Assembly (NCBI RefSeq): GCF_014656375.1
Contig: NZ_BNCH01000002.1
Coordinates: 124,001 to 188,000, forward strand
Origin: Aliiroseovarius zhejiangensis
GTDB lineage: Bacteria > Pseudomonadota > Alphaproteobacteria > Rhodobacterales > Rhodobacteraceae
Direction: 5' to 3'
DNA length: 64,000 nucleotides
The notes under the pieces: generated by a model
What the model was told of the DNA's origin: nothing
Seen by the model: only the letters and a program-made list of their open reading frames with translations
Databases searched by the model: none
Made by a program: the position numbers and the translations under genes
Part shown: piece after piece, positions 23,112-33,134 of the stretch
Layout: each line of letters starts with the position of its first letter
Numbering within the stretch: position 1 is the first letter of the stretch

Positions 23112-25082
23112 ATGATAACGGAACTTGGACATTTTGCGCTGATCCTGGCGCTGGGCGTGGCGGTCGTACAGATGATCGTGCCGCTGGTTGGGGCACACAA
23201 GGGCTGGCGGGGGTGGATGGATCTGGCTGTGCCAGCGGCGACGATCCAGTTCCTGCTGGTGCTGGCGTCCTTTCTGGCACTGACTTATGCGTTCGTGACA
23301 TCGGACTTCTCGGTGCAACTGGTCACGCTGAACTCGCATTCGGCCAAACCGATGCTGTACAAAGTGTCAGGTGTGTGGGGCAACCACGAGGGCTCGATGC
23401 TTCTGTGGGTGCTGATCGTGTCGCTGTTTGGCGCGATGGCTGCTTGGTTCGGAGGCAACCTGCCGCAACGCCTGAAAGCCCGCGTTTTGGCGGTGCAAAG
23501 CTCGATCGCGGTGGCGTTTCTGGGCTTTGTCCTGTTCACCTCGAACCCGTTCATCCGCATCGCGCAACCGCCGTTCGACGGGCGCGACCTGAACCCGCTT
23601 CTGCAAGACCCCGGTTTGGCGTTCCACCCGCCCTTCCTGTATCTGGGCTATGTGGGCCTTTCGATGGCATTTTCCTTCGCAGTCGCGGCCCTGATCGAGG
23701 GGCGGATTGATGCAGCCTGGGGCCGCTGGGTGCGGCCTTGGACGCTGGCGGCCTGGATCTTCCTGACCATCGGAATCGCGCTGGGCAGTTGGTGGGCCTA
23801 TTACGAACTGGGCTGGGGCGGGTTCTGGTTCTGGGATCCGGTGGAAAACGCGTCCTTCATGCCATGGCTTTTTGCCGCCGCGCTTTTGCATTCGGCGATC
23901 GTGGTGGAAAAGCGTGAAAGCCTAAAAAGCTGGACGATCCTTCTGGCGATCCTGGCGTTCGGCTTTTCGCTGATCGGCACGTTCATCGTGCGCTCGGGGG
24001 TCATCACATCGGTCCATGCCTTTGCCACCGACCCCGAACGCGGCGTCTTCATCCTGATGATCCTGGCGGTCTTTACGGGGGGGGCGCTGACCCTGTTTGC
24101 CGCCCGCGCCAGTTCGATGGAAGCGCGCGGTGTCTTTGGCTTCATCAGCCGCGAAAGCGCGCTGGTGGCCAACAACATCCTGCTGGCGGTGTCGTCCTTC
24201 GTGGTGTTCGTCGGCACGATCTGGCCGCTGATTGGCGAGATTTTCGGGCGCAAGATTTCCGTTGGCGCCCCGTTTTTCGAGGCGGCCTTCACCCCCTTCA
24301 TGGTGGTGCTGGCGCTGATCCTGCCGGTGGGCGCGATGCTGCCATGGAAACGCGCCAAGTTGGGCCGCGTGATCAAGCAGCTTGTACCCGCCTTTGCCCT
24401 TGCGGTGGCGGTTGGCGCACTGGTCTGGGCCATGCAAACGGGCAAGACCGCCCTTGGCCCGATTGGCATGTTCCTGGGCACCTGGCTGGTGGCCGGGGCC
24501 GTGGTGGACGTCGCCAGCCGCACCGGGCGTGGTTCGCTGTCGAACCGGGTGTCCCGGCTGACGCGTTTGCCGCGATCCGACTGGGGTAAGTTGGCCGCCC
24601 ATGCGGGCTTCGGCATCACCGTCATGGGTATCTCGGGCCTGATGGCCTGGAGCATCGAGGACATTCGCGTGGCCGAGGTCGGTCAACCCTTCACCGTCGC
24701 CAACTACGAGGTCACGCTGATGGATGTGACGCAAGAGCAGGGGCCGAACTATATGTCCACCATGGCCGAGATTCGCGTGGTGAGTGACGGCGGTGCGACT
24801 ACGACGCTTTACCCCGAAAAGCGTGTCTATCCGGTGCAGGCCATGCCGACCACCGAGGCCGCAATTGCCAACGGCTTCTGGCGCGACATCTATGTCGTGA
24901 TCGGGGATCCGCAGCAAGGTGGCGCCTGGGCCGTGCGGACCTTCATCAAGCCCTTCGCGAACTGGATCTGGGCCGGTACCATCATCATGTCGCTGGGCGG
25001 GCTGCTCAGCCTGACGGACCGCCGCTTCCGCGTGGCTGCGGGGGCAGGGAAGTCGCGCATGCAGGGGGTACCCGCAGAATGA
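23112..25082 (+). CDS. ccmF: Cytochrome c haem lyase subunit CcmF
   Basis: A 656-residue, polytopic inner-membrane protein. It begins MITELGHFALILALGVAVVQ and has the conserved GVWGNHEGSMLLWVL segment. The WWD haem-handling signature is WGGFWFWDPVENASFMPWL, and RSGVITSVHAFATDP follows. With CcmH it attaches haem delivered by CcmE to CXXCH motifs of apocytochromes in the periplasm. An in-frame ATG at 23100 is possible, but the conserved start is 23112. ccmH overlaps the stop by four bases. Confidence 0.95.
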   Translation: MITELGHFALILALGVAVVQMIVPLVGAHKGWRGWMDLAVPAATIQFLLVLASFLALTYAFVTSDFSVQLVTLNSHSAKPMLYKVSGVWGNHEGSMLLWVLIVSLFGAMAAWFGGNLPQRLKARVLAVQSSIAVAFLGFVLFTSNPFIRIAQPPFDGRDLNPLLQDPGLAFHPPFLYLGYVGLSMAFSFAVAALIEGRIDAAWGRWVRPWTLAAWIFLTIGIALGSWWAYYELGWGGFWFWDPVENASFMPWLFAAALLHSAIVVEKRESLKSWTILLAILAFGFSLIGTFIVRSGVITSVHAFATDPERGVFILMILAVFTGGALTLFAARASSMEARGVFGFISRESALVANNILLAVSSFVVFVGTIWPLIGEIFGRKISVGAPFFEAAFTPFMVVLALILPVGAMLPWKRAKLGRVIKQLVPAFALAVAVGALVWAMQTGKTALGPIGMFLGTWLVAGAVVDVASRTGRGSLSNRVSRLTRLPRSDWGKLAAHAGFGITVMGISGLMAWSIEDIRVAEVGQPFTVANYEVTLMDVTQEQGPNYMSTMAEIRVVSDGGATTTLYPEKRVYPVQAMPTTEAAIANGFWRDIYVVIGDPQQGGAWAVRTFIKPFANWIWAGTIIMSLGGLLSLTDRRFRVAAGAGKSRMQGVPAE

Positions 25083-25543
25083 GAAAGACAGTCCTATCCG
25101 CGCTTCTGTCGCTGGCATTGGTCGCCAGCCCGGCTTTGGCGGTCAATCCTGATGAAGTGCTCAGCGATCCGGCGCTTGAACAGCGCGCGCGCGACATTTC
25201 GGCGGACCTCAGATGTGTGGTGTGCCGGGGCGAGAATATCGACGAAAGCAACGCCGCGATTGCGCGTGACCTGCGCCTTTTGGTGCGCGAACGTCTGGTG
25301 GATGGAGACAGCAACGAAGAGGTCGTGGATTTCATCGTCGAACGCTATGGCGAATATGTTCTGATGAAACCTAACACCAGCGGGGCGAACGTGATCCTGT
25401 GGGCGGCTGGCCCTGCGCTGTTTCTGATCGCGCTGATATCAGGTGCGCTGTATCTGCGCCGCCGGTCACAGGCCCGGGAGGGGGCTGTGGCCCTGTCTTC
25501 GGACGAAGAGGCGCGATTGAAAGAACTTTTGAAAGACAGCTAA
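25079..25543 (+). CDS. ccmH: Cytochrome c maturation protein CcmH (thiol-reducing subunit)
   Basis: A 154-residue CcmH/CcmL. It has a signal peptide (MRKTVLSALLSLALVASPALA), the redox pair Cys46-Cys49 in LRCVVCRGENIDES, and a C-terminal membrane anchor (about 101-121). It keeps the apocytochrome CXXCH thiols reduced for CcmF. ATGA overlap with ccmF shows translational coupling. The second CcmI-like domain found in some fusions is absent. Confidence 0.95.
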   Translation: MRKTVLSALLSLALVASPALAVNPDEVLSDPALEQRARDISADLRCVVCRGENIDESNAAIARDLRLLVRERLVDGDSNEEVVDFIVERYGEYVLMKPNTSGANVILWAAGPALFLIALISGALYLRRRSQAREGAVALSSDEEARLKELLKDS

Positions 25544-25618
25544 GCAAAGCTGTTCCGGCGCTTGACCCGGTTTCAAGACACTGTTTTTCACTGGCGTGAC
25601 GGGGCGTCCATCTTTACC

Positions 25619-25645
25619 TGACCGTATGGTCGGGTAAACTACCCG
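25619..25645. promoter_or_regulatory. Overlapping inverted repeats upstream of the enoyl-CoA hydratase
   Basis: TGACCGTATGGTCGG (25619-25633) resembles the TetR-type PaaR site (core ACCGACCGGTCGGT) in its outer arms. It overlaps a perfect repeat, CGGGTA-AAC-TACCCG (25631-25645). The ATG follows 19 bases later. The regulator is not identified. Confidence 0.4.
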
Positions 25646-25664
25646 AAATTTGCGGGAGGACCGA

Positions 25665-26441
25665 ATGAACTATGAAACGATTACGCTGGACGTCACCGAC
25701 GATCTGGCAGTACTGACCCTGAACCGCGCTGACGTGATGAACGCCCTGAACACGCAGATGCGGGCCGAAATAACCCACGCGGTGAAAGAGGCGGGCCAAA
25801 CCGCACGGGCGCTGGTCATCACCGGGGCCGGACGGGCGTTTTGTTCGGGTCAGGATCTGGGCGACCGGGCCAATGCCGCCCATGTGGATCTGGAACGCAC
25901 CTTGCGCGATGAATATGAACCGTTGCTTCAGGCAATCTATAACTGCCCCATTCCCACCATCTCGGCGGTAAATGGTGCCGCGGCTGGGGCCGGGGCGAAC
26001 ATCGCGCTTGCAGCCGATGTTGTCATTGCTGCGGAAAGCGCGTTTTTCATGCAGGCCTTTTCCCGCATCGGCCTGATTCCGGATGCCGGCGGCACCTATT
26101 GGATGCCGCGTCAGATGGGGTTTGCCAAAGCGATGGGGGCGGCGCTTTTTGCAGAGAAGATGTCCGCGCGCGATGCAGCCGATCTGGGGCTGATCTGGGA
26201 ATGCGTCGCGGATGACGATTTTGCCGACACCTGGCGCAAACGGGCCGAGCAACTGGCGAAAGGGCCGACCCTGTCCTATCGCAACATCAAGAAAGCCCTG
26301 CGCGCCTCGATGAGCAACACTCTGGACGAGCAACTGGCGCTTGAGGCGAAGTTGCAGGGCGAATGCGGCAATTCGCGTGATTTCAAGGAAGGTGTGCTGG
26401 CGTTCCTTGAGAAACGAAGCCCGAAATACGAAGGTCGGTAA
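25665..26441 (+). CDS. Enoyl-CoA hydratase/isomerase family protein (PaaG-like)
   Basis: A 258-residue crotonase-fold enzyme. The oxyanion-hole segments are GAGRAFCSGQDL and NGAAAGAGANIALAADVV; the catalytic region FSRIGLIPDAGGTYWMPRQ carries Asp rather than Glu. This pattern, together with GQDLGDR and a C-terminal LAKGPTLSYRNIKKAL, is typical of PaaG, the isomerase that turns epoxyphenylacetyl-CoA into oxepin-CoA. Other short-chain enoyl-CoA substrates cannot be excluded. GGGAGGA precedes the ATG at 25665. No other phenylacetate gene is in view, and the gene stands alone after ccmH. Confidence 0.85.
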   Translation: MNYETITLDVTDDLAVLTLNRADVMNALNTQMRAEITHAVKEAGQTARALVITGAGRAFCSGQDLGDRANAAHVDLERTLRDEYEPLLQAIYNCPIPTISAVNGAAAGAGANIALAADVVIAAESAFFMQAFSRIGLIPDAGGTYWMPRQMGFAKAMGAALFAEKMSARDAADLGLIWECVADDDFADTWRKRAEQLAKGPTLSYRNIKKALRASMSNTLDEQLALEAKLQGECGNSRDFKEGVLAFLEKRSPKYEGR

Positions 26442-26644
26442 ACGCTCTTCACGGCTGCGGTAATTCCGCCTTCCACGCCCCATCACCAACGACGCACAGT
26501 CTTGGGGATCGGCGCGTGAGCGTTTGACATCGCAGCCGGTAATACACGCTTAGTTGCTGTCCCGAGCAACCCGTGCGCAGACACTGCCGGGGCTTGAAAA
26601 ATAGGCCTGAAGTTTCACAGATGCATCTCTTGACGGAGGGGGGA

Positions 26645-27019
26645 TCAGCCGTGGTCCCAGGATTGCCGCCCGCTCTCGAACACATCTTCGCCGCGTTGAT
26701 ACAAGGATGGATCGTCCAGTGCGCCTGCGTAAATAGCAATGCTGTCCGGCATTCGCGTTGTGGCCTTGAGCAGGGGTGACCCGCAGTCCCGGCAGAATAT
26801 GAATTCCAGCATCGAGCCGGAATCAGCCCTCTGACGATAGGTTTTGGTCGGTCCCTTGGTCATCAGCCTGCTGCGATCGACAATCAGCTGCGGGGCGTGG
26901 CCTGCCCCTGTGACGTGCTGGCAATCACGGCAGTAGCATTGAAAGGTGAACCGGAGTTCGCCGGTATAGTCGAACTGACACGCGCCGCACAGACATTTTC
27001 CCGAGATATACTGAGACAT
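26645..27019 (-). CDS. GFA-family zinc protein (CENP-V/GFA domain)
   Basis: A 124-residue protein with the GFA zinc-binding cysteines: KCLCGACQF at the N-terminus, CYCRDCQHVTG, and FCRDCGSPL. It has the central beta segments and the AIYAGALDDPSLYQ motif typical of 'glutathione-dependent formaldehyde-activating enzyme' annotations. Most members have no proven glutathione or formaldehyde activity, so the function stays open. The ATG at 27019 has a GGGGGG ribosome site. Confidence 0.9.
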   Translation of the reverse strand: MSQYISGKCLCGACQFDYTGELRFTFQCYCRDCQHVTGAGHAPQLIVDRSRLMTKGPTKTYRQRADSGSMLEFIFCRDCGSPLLKATTRMPDSIAIYAGALDDPSLYQRGEDVFESGRQSWDHG

Positions 27020-27077
27020 GCCACCCCCCTTCGGGAAGCAGACTAGCCCGTCACTCTGCCTGCGCCAGCAAAACAAA

Positions 27078-27104
27078 AAAAGCCGCCGGGTTTCGGCGGC
27101 TTTT
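27078..27104 (-). terminator. Terminator of gltA
   Basis: A perfect 11-bp stem, AAAAGCCGCCG/CGGCGGCTTTT, has the loop GGTTT. Read on the minus strand it ends in a T-tract. It lies 17 bases beyond the gltA stop. Confidence 0.93.
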
Positions 27105-27120
27105 CTCTGGTTCTCTGGTC

Positions 27121-28416
27121 TTAGCGGTTTTCCACGTCTACATAATCGCGCATCGTTTCGCCCAGATACAACTGGCGCGGACGGCCGATTTTCTGGCCCG
27201 GATCACCCAGCATTTCCTTCCACTGCGAAATCCAGCCGACGGTGCGCGACAAGGCGAAAATCGGGGTGAACATCGAGGTGGGGAAGCCCATCGCCTCAAG
27301 AATGATGCCCGAATAGAAATCGACATTCGGATACAGCTTCTTCTCGACGAAATAAGGATCTTCCAGCGCGATGCGCTCCAGCTCCTTGGCGACCTTCAGG
27401 GTTTCGTTGTTGTCGATACCCAGCAGGCCCAGCACCTCGTCGGCGCTTTCCTTCATGACTTTGGCGCGCGGGTCGAAGTTCTTGTAGACGCGGTGGCCAA
27501 AGCCCATCAGGCGGAACGGATCGTTCTTGTCCTTCGCGCGTTCGACATATTCGGGGATACGGTCGACGGTGCCGATCTCGCGCAGCATTTCAAGGCAGGC
27601 CTGGTTGGCGCCGCCATGGGCCGGACCCCACAGGCAGGCGATACCGGCCGCGATACAGGCGAACGGGTTGGCGCCCGACGACCCGGCCAGACGCACGGTC
27701 GAGGTCGAAGCGTTCTGTTCGTGATCGGCATGCAGGGTGAAGATGCGGTCCATCGCTTTGGCCAGGATCGGGCTGACCTCGTATTCTTCACACGGCACGG
27801 CAAAGCACATGCGCAGGAAGTTAGAGGCGTAGTCCAGATCGTTCTTCGGATAGACGAAGGGCTGACCGACCGAATATTTATAGGCCATGGCGCAGATCGT
27901 CGGCAGCTTGGCAATCATGCGGATCGCCGCCACTTCGCGCTGCCACGGGTCGTTCACGTCGGTCGAGTCGTGATAGAAGGCCGACATCGCCCCCACCACG
28001 CCGGTGATGATCGCCATCGGGTGCGCATCACGGCGGAAGCCCGAGAAGAACTTGATCATCTGCTCGTGTACCATGGTGTGATTGGTCACGCGGCTTTCGA
28101 AATCGACCAGCTCGGTTTCGGTCGGCAATTCGCCATAAAGCAGCAGATAGCACACTTCGAGGTAATGCGATTTCTCGGCCAACTGGTCGATGGGATAGCC
28201 GCGATACAGCAGCTCGCCCTTGTCGCCGTCGATGAAGGTGATGGTCGAATCGCAGCTGGCGGTCGAGGTGAAGCCGGGGTCATAGGTGAACACGTCGCCC
28301 TTTGCATAAAGCTTGCGGATGTCGATCACGTCAGGCCCTGCCGTGGGCGAATAGATCGGTAGCTCAAGCTCTTTGTCACCAAAAGTGAGCTTTGCTGTTC
28401 CGGTTGGTTTGGCCAT
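27121..28416 (-). CDS. gltA: Citrate synthase
   Basis: A 431-residue, type II (hexameric, NADH-sensitive class) citrate synthase. It shows the N-terminal beta segment, the [20 protein letters not shown] region, and catalytic residues in [28 protein letters not shown] and [15 protein letters not shown]. It condenses acetyl-CoA with oxaloacetate to start the TCA cycle. It lies just downstream of gltX on the same strand with a 69-base gap, and is followed by its terminator. Confidence 0.97.
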   Translation of the reverse strand: MAKPTGTAKLTFGDKELELPIYSPTAGPDVIDIRKLYAKGDVFTYDPGFTSTASCDSTITFIDGDKGELLYRGYPIDQLAEKSHYLEVCYLLLYGELPTETELVDFESRVTNHTMVHEQMIKFFSGFRRDAHPMAIITGVVGAMSAFYHDSTDVNDPWQREVAAIRMIAKLPTICAMAYKYSVGQPFVYPKNDLDYASNFLRMCFAVPCEEYEVSPILAKAMDRIFTLHADHEQNASTSTVRLAGSSGANPFACIAAGIACLWGPAHGGANQACLEMLREIGTVDRIPEYVERAKDKNDPFRLMGFGHRVYKNFDPRAKVMKESADEVLGLLGIDNNETLKVAKELERIALEDPYFVEKKLYPNVDFYSGIILEAMGFPTSMFTPIFALSRTVGWISQWKEMLGDPGQKIGRPRQLYLGETMRDYVDVENR

Positions 28417-28485
28417 TTTGTGTATCCCTTCGTGTTCGTATCCTGTCGCGCCGATCCCGGACGGATCGGTCGCGGTTTGCTTATT

Positions 28486-29889
28486 CTATGCGCTTGCGTC
28501 CTTCAGGCGGGCAACGGTTTCGTCACGTCCAAGCACAAGCATCATGTCGAAAACGCTGGGGGTTACGGCGCGGCCGGCAAGGGCTGCCCTTAGAGGCGCA
28601 GCCAATTTGCCAAATTTTGTCCCGTGCGCTTCGGCCAACCCGTTCAGGATCCCTTCCAGCGTGTCGCGGTTCCAGCTAGCATTTTGCAGCTGCGGCGTCA
28701 ATTCTTTCAGTATACCACGGGATACTTCATCAAGGGATTTCGCGGATTTTTCGTCCGGTTCGATGGGGCGGCTGGCGGTTGCAAATGTTGCCTTTTCAAG
28801 AAGTTGCGGGAATGTCTTCGCCCCTGTCTTCAGCACGGGCATGGCATCGGATAAAAGTTGACGTTGCTGCGACTGCAAAGGGTTTTGCCCGGTTGCGGCC
28901 AGAAAGGCGTCCAGCTCGGCCAGCACCTCGTCATCGTCCATCACTGCCAGGTGTTGCCCCGATAGGTTGTCGAGCTTCTTGAAGTCGAACCGCGCGGGGC
29001 TTTTGCCGATTCCCTTCAGGTCGAACCACGCCAGCGCCTGTTCGTCGGTGAAGAACTCATCATCCCCGTGGCTCCACCCAAGACGCGCCAGATAGTTGCG
29101 CATCGCGCGGGCGGGATAGCCCATGGCCTGATATTCCTCGACTCCCAGCGCGCCGTGGCGTTTCGACAGTTTCTTGCCGTCAGGGCCGTGGATCAGCGGG
29201 ATATGCGCCCAGACCGGCACGTCCCAGCCCATCGCCTCGTAAACAAGCTGCTGGCGCGCGGCGTTGTTCAGGTGATCGTCGCCCCGGATCGCGTGTGTGA
29301 CGCCCATGTCGTGATCGTCGACGACCACGGCCAGCATATAGGTGGGTGTGCCGTCAGATCGCAGACAGATCATATCGTCCAGTTGGTCATTGCGGATCGT
29401 CACGTCACCCTGCACCTGATCGCGGATCACGGTCACGCCCTCGCGCGGCGCCTTCAGGCGCACGACGTAAGGCGCATCCGGGTGGGTCGCCGGGTCGGCA
29501 TCGCGCCACGGGCTTTGATACAGCGTCGATTTGCCTTCGGCGCGGGCAGCATCGCGGAAGGCCTGGATCTCGTCCTGCGTGGCAAAACACTTATAGGCAT
29601 GACCGCTTGTCAGCATCTGGTGCGCCACTTCGGCGTGACGGTCAGCGCGATCAAACTGGCTGATCACCTCGCCATCGTAATCCAGCCCCAGCCAGTCCAG
29701 ACCTTTCAGAATCGCCTGTGTCGCCTCGGGGGTTGAGCGGGCGCGGTCGGTATCCTCGATTCTCAGCAGGAATTTCCCGCCACGGCCACGGGCATACAGC
29801 CAGTTGAACAGCGCGGTGCGCGCGCCCCCGATATGCAGATAACCGGTGGGCGAGGGGGCGAAGCGGGTGACGATCTGATCGGTGCTCAT
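28486..29889 (-). CDS. gltX: Glutamyl-tRNA synthetase
   Basis: A 467-residue class I synthetase. The HIGH-like motif is [11 protein letters not shown] and the KMSKS-like motif is [10 protein letters not shown]. Also seen are [11 protein letters not shown], the GDDHLNN segment and the C-terminal anticodon-binding helices. It charges tRNA-Glu, and possibly tRNA-Gln for later amidation, since Alphaproteobacteria usually use the transamidation route. It is divergent from comEC. Confidence 0.96.
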   Translation of the reverse strand: MSTDQIVTRFAPSPTGYLHIGGARTALFNWLYARGRGGKFLLRIEDTDRARSTPEATQAILKGLDWLGLDYDGEVISQFDRADRHAEVAHQMLTSGHAYKCFATQDEIQAFRDAARAEGKSTLYQSPWRDADPATHPDAPYVVRLKAPREGVTVIRDQVQGDVTIRNDQLDDMICLRSDGTPTYMLAVVVDDHDMGVTHAIRGDDHLNNAARQQLVYEAMGWDVPVWAHIPLIHGPDGKKLSKRHGALGVEEYQAMGYPARAMRNYLARLGWSHGDDEFFTDEQALAWFDLKGIGKSPARFDFKKLDNLSGQHLAVMDDDEVLAELDAFLAATGQNPLQSQQRQLLSDAMPVLKTGAKTFPQLLEKATFATASRPIEPDEKSAKSLDEVSRGILKELTPQLQNASWNRDTLEGILNGLAEAHGTKFGKLAAPLRAALAGRAVTPSVFDMMLVLGRDETVARLKDASA

Positions 29890-30042
29890 GGGACGTTAAC
29901 CTTTTGGAAACCATACGGGCGTTACTCAGGTCTCAACACGCGCGGCGCGCATTGACACCCCGAACGGGCTGATTGTGCGGTCAAACCGCAGGCCCGTGCG
30001 TGTCCCGACAGGCTTTACGCAAAAGGGAGGCCGTGAACAAGG

Positions 30043-32097
30043 GTGCTGGTCCAAACCTTCCTGACCCGTATCGAAGAAGAACGCGGTCGTCTGCTGCACT
30101 GGGCACCGTTGTTTCTGGGAACGGGCATTGGCCTGTATTTCGGCGTGAGCCGCGAACCGACGATGACGGTCTATGCGGGTTTGGTACTCGCGATCCTTGC
30201 TTGCCTGACGAGTGCAAGGCTCTGGCCCTGGGGAATCGGACCGGTGGCAATCGGCGTGGCACTGGTCGCAACCGGGGTCTGTCTGGCCGGGGCGCGGGCG
30301 CATCTGGTGGGCCAGCCCGTGCTTGGGTTTCGGTATTACGGCCCGGTCGAGGGGCGGATCGTCAAGATCGACCGCTCGCAATCCGACGCGGTGCGCCTGA
30401 CACTGGATCAGGTGCGGCTGGATGATGTCGGTCCGCGCAACCGCGCCACCACTGTGCGCGTATCGCTGCATGGCGATCAACGCTTTCTCGCGCCCGCCAT
30501 CGGTCAGCGTATCGCGCTGACCGCACATCTTTCCGGCCCAAACGGTGCGGTCGAACCGGGGGGCTTCGATTTCCAGCGCATGGCGTGGTTTCGCGGCATC
30601 GGCGCGGTGGGATACACCCGCGTGCCCGCCCTGTTGCTGGCCCCGCCCGAGCCGGGGTTTGCCCTTGTGGTGGGGCGGATGCGACAAGCCATCGGTGCCT
30701 GGGTGCAACGGGTTCTTCCGGGCGAAACTGGTGCCTTTGCTGCCGCCATCACCACCGGCGACCGATCTGCGATGAGCCGCGACACGATCGACGCGCTCAG
30801 GGCCTCAAACCTTGCGCACCTTCTTGCGATTTCCGGGCTGCATATGGGGCTTTTGACAGGCTTCATCTTTCAGGCCATGCGCATGGTGCTAAGCCTTTGG
30901 CAAAGCGTCGCCCTTCGCTATCCCATCAAAAAACTGGCGGCTTGTGCAGCCATACTCTCGGGCGCGTTTTATCTGGCGCTGTCAGGCGGCAATATCGCAA
31001 CAGAACGTGCCTTTATCATGGTTGCCACCATGTTTGTCGCCATCCTGTTCGATCGCCGCGCACTATCTTTGCGCGCGGTCGCCATGGCAGCGCTGATTGT
31101 CTTGACCTTGCATCCCGAGGCGCTGGTCGAGCCGGGGTTCCAGATGTCCTTTGCCGCGACCACGGCGCTGGTCGCGGTGTTCGGCTGGTTGCGCGACAGG
31201 GCACGCAATGACGGCGCATGGCGCGCGCCGAAATGGGCACGGCCGGTTCTGGCGGTCGTCATCTCCTCCTTCGTGGCAGGGCTGGCGACCGCACCCATCG
31301 GGGCTGCGCATTTCAACCAGATCAGCCATTACGGCCTTGTGGCGAACCTGCTGTCCGTGCCGGTCATGGGGGCTTTGATCATGCCGCTGGCGGTGCTGGC
31401 AGCGGTGTTGTCCCCGATCGGGCTGGGCTGGCTGCCTTTGAAGCTGATGGGGCCAGCAATTGACTGGATCATCGGGGTGGCGCGCGTGGTGTCGTCGCTG
31501 GACGGCGCAACCGGGCAGGTGCCCGCGCCGCCCGATATGGTGCTGCCGCTGGTGGCGATTGGCGGCATCTTCGCAACGCTTCTCAGGGCGCGCGCCCGTT
31601 GGCTGGCACTGGTGCCGTTTGTTCTGGCGGGGCTGATGTGGACACAGGTCACGCGCCCCCCGGTTCTGATCAGCGCCACGGGCGGGCTGGTCGGTGTGAT
31701 GACGCCCGAGGGCCGCGCCCTGTCCAAGCCGCGCGGCGAAGGCTTCGCCGCGCTGTCATGGCTGGAGAACGACGGCGACCCGGCAGATCAGGACACCGCG
31801 TTCGCGCGTGCGGGCTTCACCGGCGCCAAGGGCCGGATGCGGGCCGAGGTTTCGGTTGCCACGCTGATCCATCTGACCGGGCGCGGGGCAGGGGATCGAT
31901 TGGCCGATGCCTGTGCGGCGGCGGATCTGGTGGTGTTGTCGGTCAAACGGACCACGCCACCGCCCCCCGGCTGCACCGTTCTGGACCGCGCGACGCTGTC
32001 TGATACGGGGGCGGTGGCCTTGTGGCCGGACGCGGCGGGCGGCTTTCGCCTCCAGACCGCGCGCGCCCGTGCAGGTGACCGGTTATGGACCCGCTGA
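30043..32097 (+). CDS. comEC: ComEC/Rec2-family membrane protein
   Basis: A 684-residue polytopic protein. N-terminal spans and a soluble DUF4131-like segment with GRIVKIDRSQSDAVRLTL come first. The competence core follows, with GETGAFAAAITTGDRSAMS and LRASNLAHLLAISGLHMGLL, the family signature. The C-terminal soluble part is short and shows no metallo-beta-lactamase HXHXDH motif. ComEC forms the DNA channel in natural transformation and may support GTA DNA uptake. The start is GTG at 30043; a TGA three codons upstream rules out a longer form. Confidence 0.9.
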   Translation: MLVQTFLTRIEEERGRLLHWAPLFLGTGIGLYFGVSREPTMTVYAGLVLAILACLTSARLWPWGIGPVAIGVALVATGVCLAGARAHLVGQPVLGFRYYGPVEGRIVKIDRSQSDAVRLTLDQVRLDDVGPRNRATTVRVSLHGDQRFLAPAIGQRIALTAHLSGPNGAVEPGGFDFQRMAWFRGIGAVGYTRVPALLLAPPEPGFALVVGRMRQAIGAWVQRVLPGETGAFAAAITTGDRSAMSRDTIDALRASNLAHLLAISGLHMGLLTGFIFQAMRMVLSLWQSVALRYPIKKLAACAAILSGAFYLALSGGNIATERAFIMVATMFVAILFDRRALSLRAVAMAALIVLTLHPEALVEPGFQMSFAATTALVAVFGWLRDRARNDGAWRAPKWARPVLAVVISSFVAGLATAPIGAAHFNQISHYGLVANLLSVPVMGALIMPLAVLAAVLSPIGLGWLPLKLMGPAIDWIIGVARVVSSLDGATGQVPAPPDMVLPLVAIGGIFATLLRARARWLALVPFVLAGLMWTQVTRPPVLISATGGLVGVMTPEGRALSKPRGEGFAALSWLENDGDPADQDTAFARAGFTGAKGRMRAEVSVATLIHLTGRGAGDRLADACAAADLVVLSVKRTTPPPPGCTVLDRATLSDTGAVALWPDAAGGFRLQTARARAGDRLWTR

Positions 32098-32157
32098 GGT
32101 CAAGCCTGTTGCCCGCCACGCCCAAAGCCCATAGCTTTCCCGGCAAAGGAGTTGGGA

Positions 32158-33120
32158 ATGGTCGAAACAGCCGGGCGCATCACCCTGTGGGGGGTCGAGG
32201 TCTTCGTCGCCGCCGCCGATGAACGCTCGATCTCGGTCGCGGCGCGCAGGCTGGGGGCGAGCCCGTCCTCGGTCAGTCAGCAACTGACCAACCTCGAAGC
32301 CGCACTTGGTGCAACCTTGCTGGACCGGTCGGCCCGTCCGATGGATCTGACCCCCGCCGGGGCGCTGTTCTTGAAACGCGCGCAAGCCATCCTGAACGAG
32401 GCCGAACAGGCGCGCGCCGAACTGGCGCTGGGGGCGATGTCGCAACTGTCCCGCCTGCGTCTGGGGATGATCGAAGATTTCGACGCCGATGTGACGCCGC
32501 GCCTTCTGTCCGAGCTTGCTGGCGACATGCCCTCCACGCGGTTTCTTTTGGAAACGGGCGCGTCACACCGGCTGCATGACCAGTTGGACGCCCGCGCGCT
32601 GGACGTGATCATCGCCGCCGACACCGGGGCGTCGGCGGATTGGATGGAGGTGCACGCATTGATGGAAGAGCCGTTCGTCGCTGCCGTGCCAAAGGGCGTC
32701 AGCGGCGCAGACGACCCCGCCCAAACCCTGCGGGACCTGCCGTTGGTTCAATACACCGCACGCCATCACATGGGACGGGTGATTTCGGATCATCTGGCAC
32801 GTCAGAACATCCACCTGAACAACCGGTTCGAACTGGACAGTTATCACGCGATCATGGCGATGGTGGCGGCAGGTGCGGGTTGGACGATCATTACGCCACT
32901 TGGCTATTTCCATGCGCAGCGGTTCCGCGCCCGGACCACGTTGATGAAGCTGCCCTTCGCCCCGATCAGCCGCCGCATCAACCTGACCGCCCGCGAAGGG
33001 GTGTTGGGCAAGCTGCCCCAGGACATGGCAGATCGGGCGCGCAGGATCCTGACCGAGATGGTCGTGGAGCCCGCCGCGACGTCCTATCCGTGGCTGCGCG
33101 ACAAGCTGGTTGTGATGTAG
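32158..33120 (+). CDS. LysR-family transcriptional regulator
   Basis: A 320-residue LysR regulator. The HTH (about 10-70) reads GVEVFVAAADERSISVAARR and ASPSSVSQQLTNLEAALGA. The effector domain follows, with DVIIAADTGASADW. The ATG at 32158 follows AAGGAG at 7 bases. It is convergent with the DegT-aminotransferase/glutamine-synthetase-like/ABC transporter unit, and only 14 bases separate the stops. It may regulate that unit, but this is inference. Confidence 0.9.
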   Translation: MVETAGRITLWGVEVFVAAADERSISVAARRLGASPSSVSQQLTNLEAALGATLLDRSARPMDLTPAGALFLKRAQAILNEAEQARAELALGAMSQLSRLRLGMIEDFDADVTPRLLSELAGDMPSTRFLLETGASHRLHDQLDARALDVIIAADTGASADWMEVHALMEEPFVAAVPKGVSGADDPAQTLRDLPLVQYTARHHMGRVISDHLARQNIHLNNRFELDSYHAIMAMVAAGAGWTIITPLGYFHAQRFRARTTLMKLPFAPISRRINLTAREGVLGKLPQDMADRARRILTEMVVEPAATSYPWLRDKLVVM

Positions 33121-33134
33121 CGCCAGCGCGTGGT

